Below, one piece after another: positions 35,603-44,415 of a stretch of DNA of 51,279 nucleotides; the stretch's first letter is position 1, and every line of letters starts with the position of its first letter. Below the pieces are notes generated by a model. That model did no database searches and was not told the DNA's origin. It saw only the letters and a program-made list of their open reading frames with translations. The DNA lies in the NCBI GenBank assembly GCA_002779825.1, contig PEVN01000551.1, forward strand, positions 700 through 51,978, written 5' to 3'. This DNA is from Armatimonadetes bacterium CG06_land_8_20_14_3_00_66_21. Lineage in GTDB: Bacteria > Armatimonadota > Abditibacteriia > CG2-30-66-41. Both the position numbers and the translations under genes were made by a program.

Positions 35603-36622
35603 TCAGCTCACGTACTCGCCGTCGGCGGCGTAGATGCGCGGCCCCTCGCCCGGAGGCGTGACATAGGCAGGAGCCATCCGGCTGTTCTCACCGAAGATGC
35701 CGTCCCTCAATTCGGCACCCGCCCCCACTTCGACGCCGTCGAACAGGATGCAGTTCTCCAGTCGGACACCGGCGCCAACCTTCACCCGTTCCCCGAGGCT
35801 GACGTGCGGCCCGATCCGGCAGTCGGCCGCGACCTCGGCAGAGGGAGCAACATGATTCGGCGGCACCGTCCCGCCGCCAAACCGGGCGGGGTCGGCGGCG
35901 TGTCCTTCGCAGAGTACCACTCGGTTCGTCTCCAGCATCTCTGCGGGTGTATTGACATTGGTGCGCCACGAGTCGCACTCCACATACCCGATCTCGTGCC
36001 CTTCGGAGAGGAGCATTTGGAGCGCGTCCGGCAGGTAGTACTCCCCCGAGTCGCTGACGCGGGTGCGGCAGACAGCCTCCAGGATTCCCGGCTCGAAGAC
36101 GTACATTCCCGCCATGGTGAGATCGCTCTTGGGGTGCGTCGGCTTCTCTTCCAGCCCCACAACATGATGCCCCTCAAGTTCCACCACCCCGTGCTTCGTG
36201 GGATCCGCAGCGCGCTTGAGGCACAGGGTGGCGACGTGGCCCTGCTCCTGATGGTTGGTCAGCAAACGGGTGAGGTCGAACGGCGTCATGTTGTCGCCGA
36301 ATGTCAGCAGGAACGGGTCGCCGTTGAGCAGAGGAATGGCGCACTGGAGGGCATGGGCGGTGCCTAACGGCTGCGCTTGCCGGACGTATCGAAGGCGGAC
36401 CCCCAGAGAGGCGCCATCCTGGAAGGCAGCCCGGATCGCGCCTTCGTCCTCACCCACCACGATCACGATCTCGCGGATCCCGCAACGCGCTACTCGCTCG
36501 ATGTTGTACCAGAGCAGCGGCTTGCCCGCGATGGGCATCAGCACTTTGGGGCGCGTGTCCGAAAGCGGTTGAAGACGGGAGCCTTTTCCTGCTGCCAGGA
36601 TGACTGCCACACTGGTGTTCAT
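35603..36622 (-). CDS. GlmU/RmlA-like sugar-1-phosphate nucleotidyltransferase
   Basis: A 339-residue enzyme joining a nucleoside triphosphate and a sugar-1-phosphate to give an activated sugar for cell-wall or polysaccharide synthesis. The N-terminal catalytic domain has ILAAGKGSRLQPLSDTRPKV with the GxGxR(x)nPK signature, QPLGTAHAL, a metal aspartate in TFGDNMTP, and VGLEEKP. Residues about 245-335 form a short left-handed beta-helix (DCRIGPHVSLGERVKVGAGV), as in archaeal bifunctional and bacterial GlmU-like enzymes, but shorter than true GlmU, so an acetyltransferase activity is doubtful. ATG 36622 is chosen; a TTG four codons upstream is possible. A near-consensus promoter lies 112 bp upstream. 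Confidence 0.88.
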   Translation of the reverse strand: MNTSVAVILAAGKGSRLQPLSDTRPKVLMPIAGKPLLWYNIERVARCGIREIVIVVGEDEGAIRAAFQDGASLGVRLRYVRQAQPLGTAHALQCAIPLLNGDPFLLTFGDNMTPFDLTRLLTNHQEQGHVATLCLKRAADPTKHGVVELEGHHVVGLEEKPTHPKSDLTMAGMYVFEPGILEAVCRTRVSDSGEYYLPDALQMLLSEGHEIGYVECDSWRTNVNTPAEMLETNRVVLCEGHAADPARFGGGTVPPNHVAPSAEVAADCRIGPHVSLGERVKVGAGVRLENCILFDGVEVGAGAELRDGIFGENSRMAPAYVTPPGEGPRIYAADGEYVS

Positions 36623-36733
36623 TGACGTTCGCAAACCTCTCTCTGCCTCCGGACGCCATCAGCCCGCCGACAAGTTGATTCTCCAAGCGGAGTGCCATGC
36701 AGCCCCTCCGCGCTCCGCGCCACGAAGGTTGCC

Positions 36734-36762
36734 ATCATAGCACTGTTCCATGGGGGTGTCAA
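36734..36762 (-). promoter_or_regulatory. Sigma70-type promoter of the nucleotidyltransferase
   Basis: On the minus strand TTGACA (36762-36757), then 17 bp, then TATGAT (36739-36734). The leader to the ATG at 36622 would be about 105 nt. On the other strand TATACT at 36791-36796 may serve the PilT-like gene but lacks a -35 partner. Confidence 0.75.
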
Positions 36763-36839
36763 TGCACTGGCCAGCCGCGTCAGGTTCGGCTATACTAACC
36801 GGAGCCGTTCCCTGATCCGTGGAGGACCTCCCCGCTCGC

Positions 36840-38429
36840 ATGCCACGACTCGACAAGATGATTGACTTCCTGACCAAGCAGGGCGCCACAAGGATGGAAG
36901 TCCCGAGCGATCACACCTGCCGTCTTACTACCCCCTCCGGAGACCGCCTGCTGAACCGGGTGTTGACTCGGGCCGAAGTGGAAGCGATGGTCGAGGAAGT
37001 CCTTCCGGACGACTGCCGCCGGAGATACGAGGCGGGCGGCACATTCCTGTTTGCCTATGCGTTCAGCGAACAGACCTTCGCCGTCCAGATCTCCAAGACG
37101 ACCGAAGACCTGACACTCACCCTCGCCACCAGCCCGGGCGCGATTGAACAACCCAAGCCATCGTCTTCCTCGCTGCCCACAGGCACGCCCGCACCGCCAG
37201 TAGCGTCGGCAGCGCCGACGACGCTCGGGCCCGAGTCTACCCAGGCGTCATCCGTGTCGCGCCCAGAGACACCCCGTCCTGCTGTCGCAGCACCGCCGCA
37301 GAGGGTTGCTCAACCGTCGGGCCCGCCGAGTCACCGGGACTATGAGCCGTCCGCGGAGCCCGACGTGGAACTCATCCGCCTCGCAGAGGCTGCCGCTGCC
37401 TACGATGCCCTCGACGTGCTCCTGCTGCCCGACGAGCCCCCCTGGGCGCGGTTTGTCGAGGGAGTACGCCCTCTCGAGCAGTTCGAGGCACTGACGCCCG
37501 CCAGGATCGAGGAGCTGGTCCTGCCGCTCTGCCCCGGGGCAGACCTGACCGCACCCACGCTGTTCGGACTGCCTCTCGGCGACCGCTACCGGGCCCGCTT
37601 CACGGTATCCCAGACCCGCGGACGCCTCAGCGCCACGGCCCGCTTGCTGAGTGCCGTGCCCCGCACATTGGCTGAGATCCACGCTCCGGAGGGGCTTGCG
37701 GGGCTCGCCTCGCACACCGAGGGATTGATCCTCGTGTTCGGTCGCGCAGGTGACGGCCGTACCACCACCACAGCCGCGCTGGTCGACGCCCTCCGGCGCC
37801 AACGGGAGACGTACCTCATCACGCTGTCGCCAGCGCTGGAGTACGTCCACCGCTCCGACAACGGCATTGTAAGCGAACGAGAACTGGGTACCTCGCCGGC
37901 TTCCTGGGAAGCCGGCCTCGACGCGGTGGCCGCCGAGCGCCCCGGCGTTGTGACGCTGGAGAACCTCCGTGCCCCGCAAGTGCTCTCAGCAGCCGTGCGC
38001 CTCTCCCAGGCTGGGATATTGGTCATTGCGGAGGTTCCCGCGACCGGCACCGTTGCGGGCATGGCTGCGCTCTGCCGCGCGCTGCGGCAGGAATCCCCCA
38101 CTGCGGTCGAGGCATTTGCAGAGGTCTACTGCGGGAGCAGCTTCCAGGTACTGTGTCGGACGCGGAACGGCGGGGTCCGAGCTGCCTTTGAGGTTGTCCT
38201 CAGGAGCAAAGCCATCGTCGCCTCGCTCCAGGCGGGGGAGACAGGCGACTTGCTGGCCCACGCTCGCAGCGGCCGCGCCCAGGGGATGGTCGTGTTGGGT
38301 GAGGCACTCCTGCGGCTGACTCAGGACGACGAGATTGGGCCGACGGAGGCCTTGCGCGCGGCGTGCGACAAGCAGGAGATGCGGGACATGCTCACCGCGG
38401 CCGGTCGGCCGGTGGACGACGCGGGGTAG
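36840..38429 (+). CDS. Degenerate PilT/GspE-like ATPase
   Basis: A 529-residue protein with the layout of a type IV pilus retraction ATPase but without its catalytic residues. Residues 1-100 look like a PilT N-terminal domain; a Pro/Ala-rich linker (about 105-170) leads to a second such domain (about 175-280, EPPWARFVEGVRPLEQFEALTP) and the ATPase core. Walker A, normally GPTGSGKST, reads GRAGDGRTT (301-309) with arginine for lysine. Walker B, normally LVGEMRD, reads TLENLRA, and the His box HLVLSTLHT reads ILVIAEVPA. It may be a pilus-associated scaffold or regulator. The start is uncertain: ATG 36840 follows GGAGG at 14 bases, and GTG 36819 is an alternative. No pilus genes adjoin it. Confidence 0.8.
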   Translation: MPRLDKMIDFLTKQGATRMEVPSDHTCRLTTPSGDRLLNRVLTRAEVEAMVEEVLPDDCRRRYEAGGTFLFAYAFSEQTFAVQISKTTEDLTLTLATSPGAIEQPKPSSSSLPTGTPAPPVASAAPTTLGPESTQASSVSRPETPRPAVAAPPQRVAQPSGPPSHRDYEPSAEPDVELIRLAEAAAAYDALDVLLLPDEPPWARFVEGVRPLEQFEALTPARIEELVLPLCPGADLTAPTLFGLPLGDRYRARFTVSQTRGRLSATARLLSAVPRTLAEIHAPEGLAGLASHTEGLILVFGRAGDGRTTTTAALVDALRRQRETYLITLSPALEYVHRSDNGIVSERELGTSPASWEAGLDAVAAERPGVVTLENLRAPQVLSAAVRLSQAGILVIAEVPATGTVAGMAALCRALRQESPTAVEAFAEVYCGSSFQVLCRTRNGGVRAAFEVVLRSKAIVASLQAGETGDLLAHARSGRAQGMVVLGEALLRLTQDDEIGPTEALRAACDKQEMRDMLTAAGRPVDDAG

Positions 38430-38493
38430 GGCCAGCGTCCGGCTTCTCCTCGTTGCCCACGGCAGACGCCCTCGCCAGGGGACTCACGGCGCG

Positions 38494-40476
38494 CTACCAA
38501 GTGGGTCCCGCGATGAGAGACAGGCTCTCCTCGATTCCCGCCAGGCGCTGCTCCTGGGTCTCCAGTTGGTCGCGGCGTGCGGCGGAGTCGAACTCGGTCT
38601 GCTGCCGCTCTGTCTCGAGTCGGCTCAGCGTCTCGCCCACGTCGTGGATGGCTTCGTCCATGGCGGAGTCCACTCTGGTCCGCAGTTGCCGGAGCCTGCT
38701 CTTCACTTCCTTCTCGATGTTGCGCATGAGCGAATCCACTAACTGGCTCAGGGGCTCCTCCAGCTTGTCACAGAGCGCGGTCTGAACGCGCCGACGGAAC
38801 ACCGAGGTCACTCGCGATCCGGCCAAGATGCCGCCCAGCATGACCACGGCGCCTACTCCGCCAAACAGCAGCACACTGCCGACCGTGAGCGCCAGCGTGC
38901 TGCCGATCGTGATGGTGCCCGCCCGGTTCAGGTGCGCCCGGAACTCCTCCGGGTCGAAGTCCACCGAGAAATCCAGTTCGTCGGGCGCGCTCAGACCTTC
39001 GAGATTGAAGCCGATCTCCTGGTTCATCTGCTCGAGAATCGCCGTGCACTGGCCCATCACTTGCCGGGTCACTCTGCCCAGATAGGTGGTTACCTCATCA
39101 AGCTTCGGCTGGAGCTCGGCGGCCAGCAGGTCTTTCACGCAGATGGGAACCAAGTCCTCGGCGTGCTGGAGTTGGTCCCAGTCGTAGCCGCGAATGGCCT
39201 CAAAGGTCTTTTCCTTGACGATCCACGCCAGCCGCATCCAGTCAATACTGCCGGCACCCATTACCAACTGATCCGCTTCGCTCACCAGTTGATCGAGGCT
39301 GGCGAGGGTGTTGTCCTTGGCACCCGCAGCTTTCTCCAGAATGGGTCGTGTCTTCTCGACCTCGCTGCGGATCTCGGCGAGGTCCATCTGCAGACCTTTC
39401 AGTTCCATCTGCACCGAGGAGCGGAGGCTGCGGAGGCTGGACAGCGCAGCATTGGCTTGCTCGTCCACGAACTGCTGTCCGCGGCTCCGGATCAAGAACA
39501 GGTCGAGCCCTTCGACGAACTCCGGGAACCCACTGGCCTGCGTCTTGGCCGGATCCTGTGCCTGCACCCCCTCGGTGAACAGCCGGGCGGAGACCGGGTA
39601 GATCTCCGGCGACTCGATGCCCGCATGTTGAGTGATTGTTCGTCGAGTGTAGTTGAGCGACTGCTGCCGCTCGCTCTCGTCGAACCGGTCGATCTTGGTA
39701 ACCACGAACAGGAAGCGGTTGACGTAGTCCTGCAGAAAACGGAGGAAGTTGCACTCGCTGGCGCTGATGACGGGGTCGGTATTGATGAGGAACATCACGG
39801 CATCGGCCGTGTGGACGAAGCCGCGGGTGGCTTCGCCGTGCTCCGGGTTGATCGAGCCGATGCCCGGAGTGTCGACGATGACGATGCCATCCTCCAGGAA
39901 CGGAAAAGGCGCCCGGATCTCCACCCGCTCGACGGCATTGGCGGGCGCCCGGGCTTCTGCCATGGCGGACCCCTCGGACTCGATCTCCTCGTAGGAGAGC
40001 TGCTCCACCTCGGCTTTACTGCGGAACCGAGCCACCCGCTCGGCCAATTTCGTCTCCAGCTCCGCCCCGTCGAGGTTCTGCCCCGTGACGTACTCCGGGA
40101 GGCGCGCCAGCGGGATCCGCTCCGGCTCCCTCCCGTCCCGAAAGAACACCAGCGCCGACTCCTCCTCGCCGTACGACAGCACGGTGATGGCAGCGGTCAG
40201 CGGCTGGATCGCGGTGGGCAGGATCTCGCCTTGCCCCAGCAGCGCGTTGATCAGGGTGCTCTTTCCGCGGCTGAACTCCCCCACGACCGCCAGGGTGAAC
40301 CGGCTATCGGTAAGGCGCTGGGCGCACTCGCGCAGCACTTCCGACCGCGGCACCCGCTGGCCCTGGTGCGTAACCGTCGAGCTGCGCTCGTCGGCAACCT
40401 CTGCCAGCGCCAAAATGGCTTCTGCGGATTGCTGGGCCAGTTGCCGATGATTCCTGAGTAGGTCTCGTTCTGCCAT
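38494..40476 (-). CDS. Bacterial dynamin-like GTPase
   Basis: A 660-residue membrane-remodelling GTPase. G1 is VVGEFSRGKSTLINALLG (P-loop at 66-74), G2 threonine lies in PLTAAITVL, G3 is VDTPGIGSI and G4 is VTKIDRFD. Long helical segments follow (about 325-500). A membrane paddle of two hydrophobic helices (about 515-550, GSTLALTVGSVLLFGGVGAV then VMLGGILAG) and a coiled-coil C-terminus complete the bacterial dynamin plan. Such proteins polymerise on membranes in repair, vesicle formation or phage defence; the specific role here is unknown. ATG 40476 follows GGGAGCAGGAA. It converges with the PilT-like gene. Confidence 0.9.
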   Translation of the reverse strand: MAERDLLRNHRQLAQQSAEAILALAEVADERSSTVTHQGQRVPRSEVLRECAQRLTDSRFTLAVVGEFSRGKSTLINALLGQGEILPTAIQPLTAAITVLSYGEEESALVFFRDGREPERIPLARLPEYVTGQNLDGAELETKLAERVARFRSKAEVEQLSYEEIESEGSAMAEARAPANAVERVEIRAPFPFLEDGIVIVDTPGIGSINPEHGEATRGFVHTADAVMFLINTDPVISASECNFLRFLQDYVNRFLFVVTKIDRFDESERQQSLNYTRRTITQHAGIESPEIYPVSARLFTEGVQAQDPAKTQASGFPEFVEGLDLFLIRSRGQQFVDEQANAALSSLRSLRSSVQMELKGLQMDLAEIRSEVEKTRPILEKAAGAKDNTLASLDQLVSEADQLVMGAGSIDWMRLAWIVKEKTFEAIRGYDWDQLQHAEDLVPICVKDLLAAELQPKLDEVTTYLGRVTRQVMGQCTAILEQMNQEIGFNLEGLSAPDELDFSVDFDPEEFRAHLNRAGTITIGSTLALTVGSVLLFGGVGAVVMLGGILAGSRVTSVFRRRVQTALCDKLEEPLSQLVDSLMRNIEKEVKSRLRQLRTRVDSAMDEAIHDVGETLSRLETERQQTEFDSAARRDQLETQEQRLAGIEESLSLIAGPTW

Positions 40477-40734
40477 TTCCTGCTCCCGTCTCGTCCTCGG
40501 GTTCGGCGCCCCGGGGTGCATACAGTGTACTGCGCCCGCTGGCGCTAACCAACACAGCACGCCCCCAGAACGCTCGCATCGGCCACTCCGTTGCACTCAA
40601 TCCAGTTGGGTGGGCCGACGCAAAGGTGTTGTTCGCTGCCGAGCTCCCCAATTCCTGTCTAGCGCAGTACCGCCTTCGTCCGATCTGCGCAAGCGAGAGC
40701 GGCTCGACCCCGCCCAGCAGGGAGGTCAGCACCC

Positions 40735-41130
40735 ATGAACACACTCGACGTTCGGACTCGCAGCCGGATCGAGTTCGTCGACGTCAGCGCAGCCGTGAAG
40801 ACCGCCATCGAGCGGAGCGGCATCCGCGAGGGGCTGTGCCACGTGTTCGTCCCGCACACAACGGCGGGAGTGACGATCAACGAGGCTGCCGACTCCGACG
40901 TGCAGCGCGATCTGGCAGCCGCTCTTGAGGCGCTCGTCCCCGACCATGGGCAGTACCAGCACGCCGAGGGCAACTCCCCGGCACACGCCAAGGCGACTCT
41001 CGTCGGCTCGTCCGTGACCGTCCCCATATCAAACGGGCAGCTCGCCCTCGGGACATGGCAGGGGCTCTACTTCTGTGAGTTCGACGGCCCCCGCAGCCGG
41101 AAGGTGCACGTCACCGTCGTGGGCGCGTAG
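40735..41130 (+). CDS. yjbQ: YjbQ family protein (UPF0047)
   Basis: A 131-residue protein of the compact YjbQ fold. It has the family signature FVPHTTAGVTINEAADSDVQRDL, then HAEGNSPAHAKATLVGSSV and LGTWQGLYFCEFDGPRSRKV. Family members form trimers and some have weak thiamine-phosphate synthase activity; the physiological role is not settled. The ATG lies nine bases after GGAGGT. It is monocistronic, followed at once by a palindromic repeat element. Confidence 0.95.
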   Translation: MNTLDVRTRSRIEFVDVSAAVKTAIERSGIREGLCHVFVPHTTAGVTINEAADSDVQRDLAAALEALVPDHGQYQHAEGNSPAHAKATLVGSSVTVPISNGQLALGTWQGLYFCEFDGPRSRKVHVTVVGA

Positions 41131-41150
41131 GGGTTGAGTCTGACCAACCC

Positions 41151-41201
41151 GTAGCCCGAGGCGCCAAGCCGAGCAAGCCGAGGGGGGCACTCGCTTGGCG
41201 C
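41151..41201. repeat. Palindromic intergenic element, copy 2
   Basis: The first 23 bases (41151-41173) are the exact reverse complement of 18627-18649. GCGCCAAGC (41161-41169) pairs perfectly with GCTTGGCGC (41193-41201), giving a hairpin between the convergent yjbQ and radical SAM genes. It may act as a two-way terminator; there is no T-run. Confidence 0.8.
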
Positions 41202-41213
41202 TCGTGGCTGCTG

Positions 41214-42659
41214 TCACGCTTGCGGCAACCCGTCTTGCACTCGCCGCAGGACATCCCAGTAGGCGCCGCGGTGCCCTGCCCGGATTGCCTCCACCAACTC
41301 GTCGTTCGCGTTGTAGTTGTAGCCGCGCGCCTCGGCCTCGGGTGCAACGAAGAAGAACCGCGGGTCCTCCCCAATCTCCTCGGCTACTAGCGCGAACGGG
41401 GCCTCGCCCAGTCTCTCAGACACCACGAAGGTGGGCGCCAAGAAGGGCCACGGGGTCTCGCCAGCGCTGTGTAGACGCACCCGCGTGTCTCCCCCTGCCG
41501 ACGACGACAGCCACCGCGCCAGCGGCGTCCCCGCATACACCCGGATCCCAAGCGAGATGCCAACTCGATCGGGACTTAGTTGCTTCATGAGGGCAACGGT
41601 CTGCCGCACTGTCGCTGGTGTCTCCCCGGGTCCACCCAAGAGCAAGTCAAGCATCACCGCGAGTCGGTTCTCGCGGCACCATCCCAACGCGGCGCGGATG
41701 TCGTCTACACTGTGGTCACGCCCGAGCCGGCGTAGCATGTCCGCGTTGCCGGCATCCACCCCAAAGTTGATCCCGACGCACCCAGCATCGCGCATCGCGA
41801 CGCACAACTCGCGCGAGAACACCGCCGGCGAGCAGTAGGCATACCACCGCATGGAGTCGCCCAGCCCGGCGTCGGCGAGCGCGGCGCAAACGGCCAGCGC
41901 GTGTTCCGGCGGGCGGTTGAACTCAGAGTCGCACGTGTGCCAGTGCGTGACCCCCTGTCGAAGCAGCGAAGCAGCTTCCTGGGCGACGTTCTTCGGCGGG
42001 CGCAGCCGGACTTCCCGGCCCTTGGCCACCGGGTCCGCGCAGTAGACGCAGGCGCCATCGCACCCGCGCTTGGTCTCGATTCCCGCCTGCCCGCCGTCAC
42101 GGAAGTAGCGGGCGTTGTCGATGACGTTGCGGGGACTCAGGTCCAGCGTGTCGAGAGAAGCGCGGGCAAGGACAACCGCTTCACGTTCCCTCCCGGGCAC
42201 GACAATACCCGGGATTCCCCGCGGCTCTTCCCCGGCGCTCAGCGACCGGACGATGGCTGGCAACGCGTCCTCCCCTTCGCCGGCCACTCCGTAGTCCGCC
42301 CCAAGGAACGCCAGCGCCGCGACAGGGCTGGTTGAAAACCCGACGCCGCCGCAGACAATCGGCAGCCCAAACGCCTCCTTGAGCGTCCGCACAAGCTGCT
42401 TCGTCCGCGCCAACACGAAGTCCTGGCTGCCAAAGTAGCAGTCGTCAACATTGCGGACAGTCACCGCGACAGCATCCCCGCGTTCGCCGTCCGCGGCGCG
42501 GCATATCGCTGCGTCGGCGTCCGGCTCAAAGGAGAGATCGAGCAGTGAGAACGCGACCCCGTGCTGACCCAGCGAGGCGCCCAGGTAGTCCAAAGCCAGC
42601 GGTCCAATGGCTGGCTTCATCTGGTTGGGGTTGACGAGCAATACCGACGGAGAGCGCAC
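41214..42659 (-). CDS. B12-binding-type radical SAM enzyme
   Basis: A 481-residue cytoplasmic enzyme. The N-terminal 160 residues have a cobalamin-binding Rossmann layout (LLVNPNQMKPAIGPLALDYL, PIVCGGVGFSTSP, ADYGVAGEGEDALPA), although the cobalamin DxHxxG motif is not obvious. The radical SAM domain has RGCDGACVYC (C200, C204, C207), binding the 4Fe-4S cluster that cleaves S-adenosylmethionine, and INFGVDAGNADMLRRLGR and DLLLGGPGETP as later SAM contacts. The product is unknown. The GTG start (42659) follows GGAGGAG at eleven bases. It lies 27 bp downstream of the LCP gene on the same strand, so the two are probably one operon. Confidence 0.9.
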   Translation of the reverse strand: MRSPSVLLVNPNQMKPAIGPLALDYLGASLGQHGVAFSLLDLSFEPDADAAICRAADGERGDAVAVTVRNVDDCYFGSQDFVLARTKQLVRTLKEAFGLPIVCGGVGFSTSPVAALAFLGADYGVAGEGEDALPAIVRSLSAGEEPRGIPGIVVPGREREAVVLARASLDTLDLSPRNVIDNARYFRDGGQAGIETKRGCDGACVYCADPVAKGREVRLRPPKNVAQEAASLLRQGVTHWHTCDSEFNRPPEHALAVCAALADAGLGDSMRWYAYCSPAVFSRELCVAMRDAGCVGINFGVDAGNADMLRRLGRDHSVDDIRAALGWCRENRLAVMLDLLLGGPGETPATVRQTVALMKQLSPDRVGISLGIRVYAGTPLARWLSSSAGGDTRVRLHSAGETPWPFLAPTFVVSERLGEAPFALVAEEIGEDPRFFFVAPEAEARGYNYNANDELVEAIRAGHRGAYWDVLRRVQDGLPQA

Positions 42660-42686
42660 AGCAGGGGACTCCTCCGGGCAACGCAG

Positions 42687-44213
42687 CTACTGGCCTTCCA
42701 GCCGAACAGGCGGAGCAGGAGTCGCCTTCGGGGGCGTTGCGGGCACCGTCGGCGCTGCTCCCTCGGGACCGGGCTTCTGTTTGAGAAGCGGCGAACTCGT
42801 CCTCGGCGTTCCTGTCTGCGGGACCGTGGGCACCGCGGGGCTTGTTCCCGGGGTGATCGCGGTCGCCTTCGGCTTGACGCGAGGCGGCGCCAGAGCTGTT
42901 CCAGCGGCCGGCGGAGCCGCGGAGTGCGTTGTGCCGATTGGCGGCACGTCCGGGGCCGTGACGCGCGGAGTCTCTGGAGGGGTGGTAGGGCGCGTCTCGG
43001 GGCTTCTCCCCATTGGACCAGTCTCCCCGCCGGTCGTCAGCGGCGTTTCCAGAACGGGTGGCTCAGGACGGCGGGTGCCGTCGTCCATCAGCACCCGCGG
43101 GCCCTCGGCGGTCCCTTCCTCTTGGGCCGCCGCCACGCCTTCCTCCGGCAAGTGGGTCGGCTCCGGGTCGGGCACGGGCGCGCGTGGGATCGTCATGCTT
43201 GCGTATCGCGACCGCCCGGCGTCGCGCCACTGCATGAAGCCGAAGGCGTACCCCATGAGCTTCTGCAGCATCTCACCGGCGGCACTGGACATCATGACCC
43301 ACTGGCCATTCTGCGAGTGGCCGGGAAGCGTCTCCGTGGCCACCCCGTCAGGAGGCACTTTGCGCATGAAGGCCGCCAGGCTCATCATCTCCGAGTCGCT
43401 CATGTCGGTATCGACGGCTCCCTGGATCGCCTTGACGATAGCCGGGAGCTTGAGCAGTTTGTTCGGCTGCAGAAGCTGGTGCGCCATGGCGCGCATGAGC
43501 TGCTGCTGTCGCCGCATACGGCCGATGTCGGCTTCGGCGTCTTTGCGGAAGCGCATGTACTGGTGCGCCTTCGGCCCGTCCAGGAGTTGGGTGCCCTTCT
43601 TCAGGTGGATATGCAAATTGCCCCAGTTGTCGTCGTAGTTCATATCCTTCTCGACATCGACGGTCACCCCGCCCATGGCGTCCACGACCTTGACCGACCC
43701 CTCGAAGTTGGCGCGGACCCAATGGTCAATCTCCAGGCAGAGGTTGTCGCGCAGCGTCTGGATGAGCAGCTCGGGTCCGCCGAAGCTGTGGGCGGCATTC
43801 ACCTTCATGACGCCCGCTCGCGGGATGCGCATGAGCATGTCGCGGGGGACTGACAATATGCTCACCTTGTGGGCGGTCCGGTCCAAGTAGAGGACCATGA
43901 TCGTGTCCGACCGTCCGTAGGTCTTCATGACCTGCCCGCGACGGTCTCGATCGACGTCCCGGCCAATCACCATGACGGTGAGGTAGTCCTTGGTGCCGAA
44001 CACGAGGTCCGGCGAACCCGCAACGTTCGCCATGGCCGACATCACCGACGCTATGGACCGGAACCCACCCTCCCGCGAGGCCGGCAGCAGCCAGTACATG
44101 GCTCCTGTCGTCCCGGCAAAGGTGAGGAGGAAAACGGCTGCTGCCCAGGCCCACGTCTGGCGGGTGACAAGGGACTTCGGAGGGCCTTTCTGGGGGGGAG
44201 TGTTACCCATCAT
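42687..44213 (-). CDS. LytR-CpsA-Psr (LCP) family cell-wall glycopolymer ligase
   Basis: A 508-residue membrane-anchored enzyme. One transmembrane helix (about 19-40, WAWAAAVFLLTFAGTTGAMYW) is followed by the extracytoplasmic LCP domain (about 75-230), with VMVIGRDVDRD, GRSDTIMVLYLD, SVPRDMLMRIP, MKVNAAHSFGG and the arginine-rich RKDAEADIGRMRRQQQL. LCP enzymes move polyprenyl-linked glycopolymers to the cell wall. The last 150 residues are Pro/Thr/Ala-rich and low in complexity, perhaps a wall-spanning tail. Two adjacent ATG codons (44213, 44210) are possible starts; neither has a ribosome site, and the promoter is so close that the message looks leaderless. Confidence 0.9.
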   Translation of the reverse strand: MMGNTPPQKGPPKSLVTRQTWAWAAAVFLLTFAGTTGAMYWLLPASREGGFRSIASVMSAMANVAGSPDLVFGTKDYLTVMVIGRDVDRDRRGQVMKTYGRSDTIMVLYLDRTAHKVSILSVPRDMLMRIPRAGVMKVNAAHSFGGPELLIQTLRDNLCLEIDHWVRANFEGSVKVVDAMGGVTVDVEKDMNYDDNWGNLHIHLKKGTQLLDGPKAHQYMRFRKDAEADIGRMRRQQQLMRAMAHQLLQPNKLLKLPAIVKAIQGAVDTDMSDSEMMSLAAFMRKVPPDGVATETLPGHSQNGQWVMMSSAAGEMLQKLMGYAFGFMQWRDAGRSRYASMTIPRAPVPDPEPTHLPEEGVAAAQEEGTAEGPRVLMDDGTRRPEPPVLETPLTTGGETGPMGRSPETRPTTPPETPRVTAPDVPPIGTTHSAAPPAAGTALAPPRVKPKATAITPGTSPAVPTVPQTGTPRTSSPLLKQKPGPEGAAPTVPATPPKATPAPPVRLEGQ

Positions 44214-44217
44214 CGCG

Positions 44218-44246
44218 AGTCTATCATGAATGCGTCTACCAGTCAA
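44218..44246 (-). promoter_or_regulatory. Sigma70-type promoter of the LCP - radical SAM operon
   Basis: On the minus strand TTGACT (44246-44241), a 17-bp gap, then TAGACT (44223-44218). The predicted transcript start at about 44211 falls on the tandem ATG codons, which suggests a leaderless message. CATGAT a few bases earlier is a weaker -10 alternative. Confidence 0.5.
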
Positions 44247-44301
44247 TTCTCCACCAACCGGCTTCTTGTGCTCGGCAACTCAGATTGTGGACGCCTCGCC
44301 G

Positions 44302-44330
44302 TTGACCGTGCGGCGAGGGGCTTCTACAAT
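44302..44330 (+). promoter_or_regulatory. Sigma70-type promoter of the FGGY kinase
   Basis: TTGACC (44302-44307) and TACAAT (44325-44330) are separated by 17 bp. The leader to ATG 44416 would be about 79 nt; I see no riboswitch-like structure in it. Confidence 0.75.
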
Positions 44331-44415
44331 AGAACGCCGGTCGCTGGCCGCTGTCACGCCCAATCCCCCACGGCGGCAGGCGGAACACCTCCCCCGTGCA
44401 GAAGGCGGGCTCACA

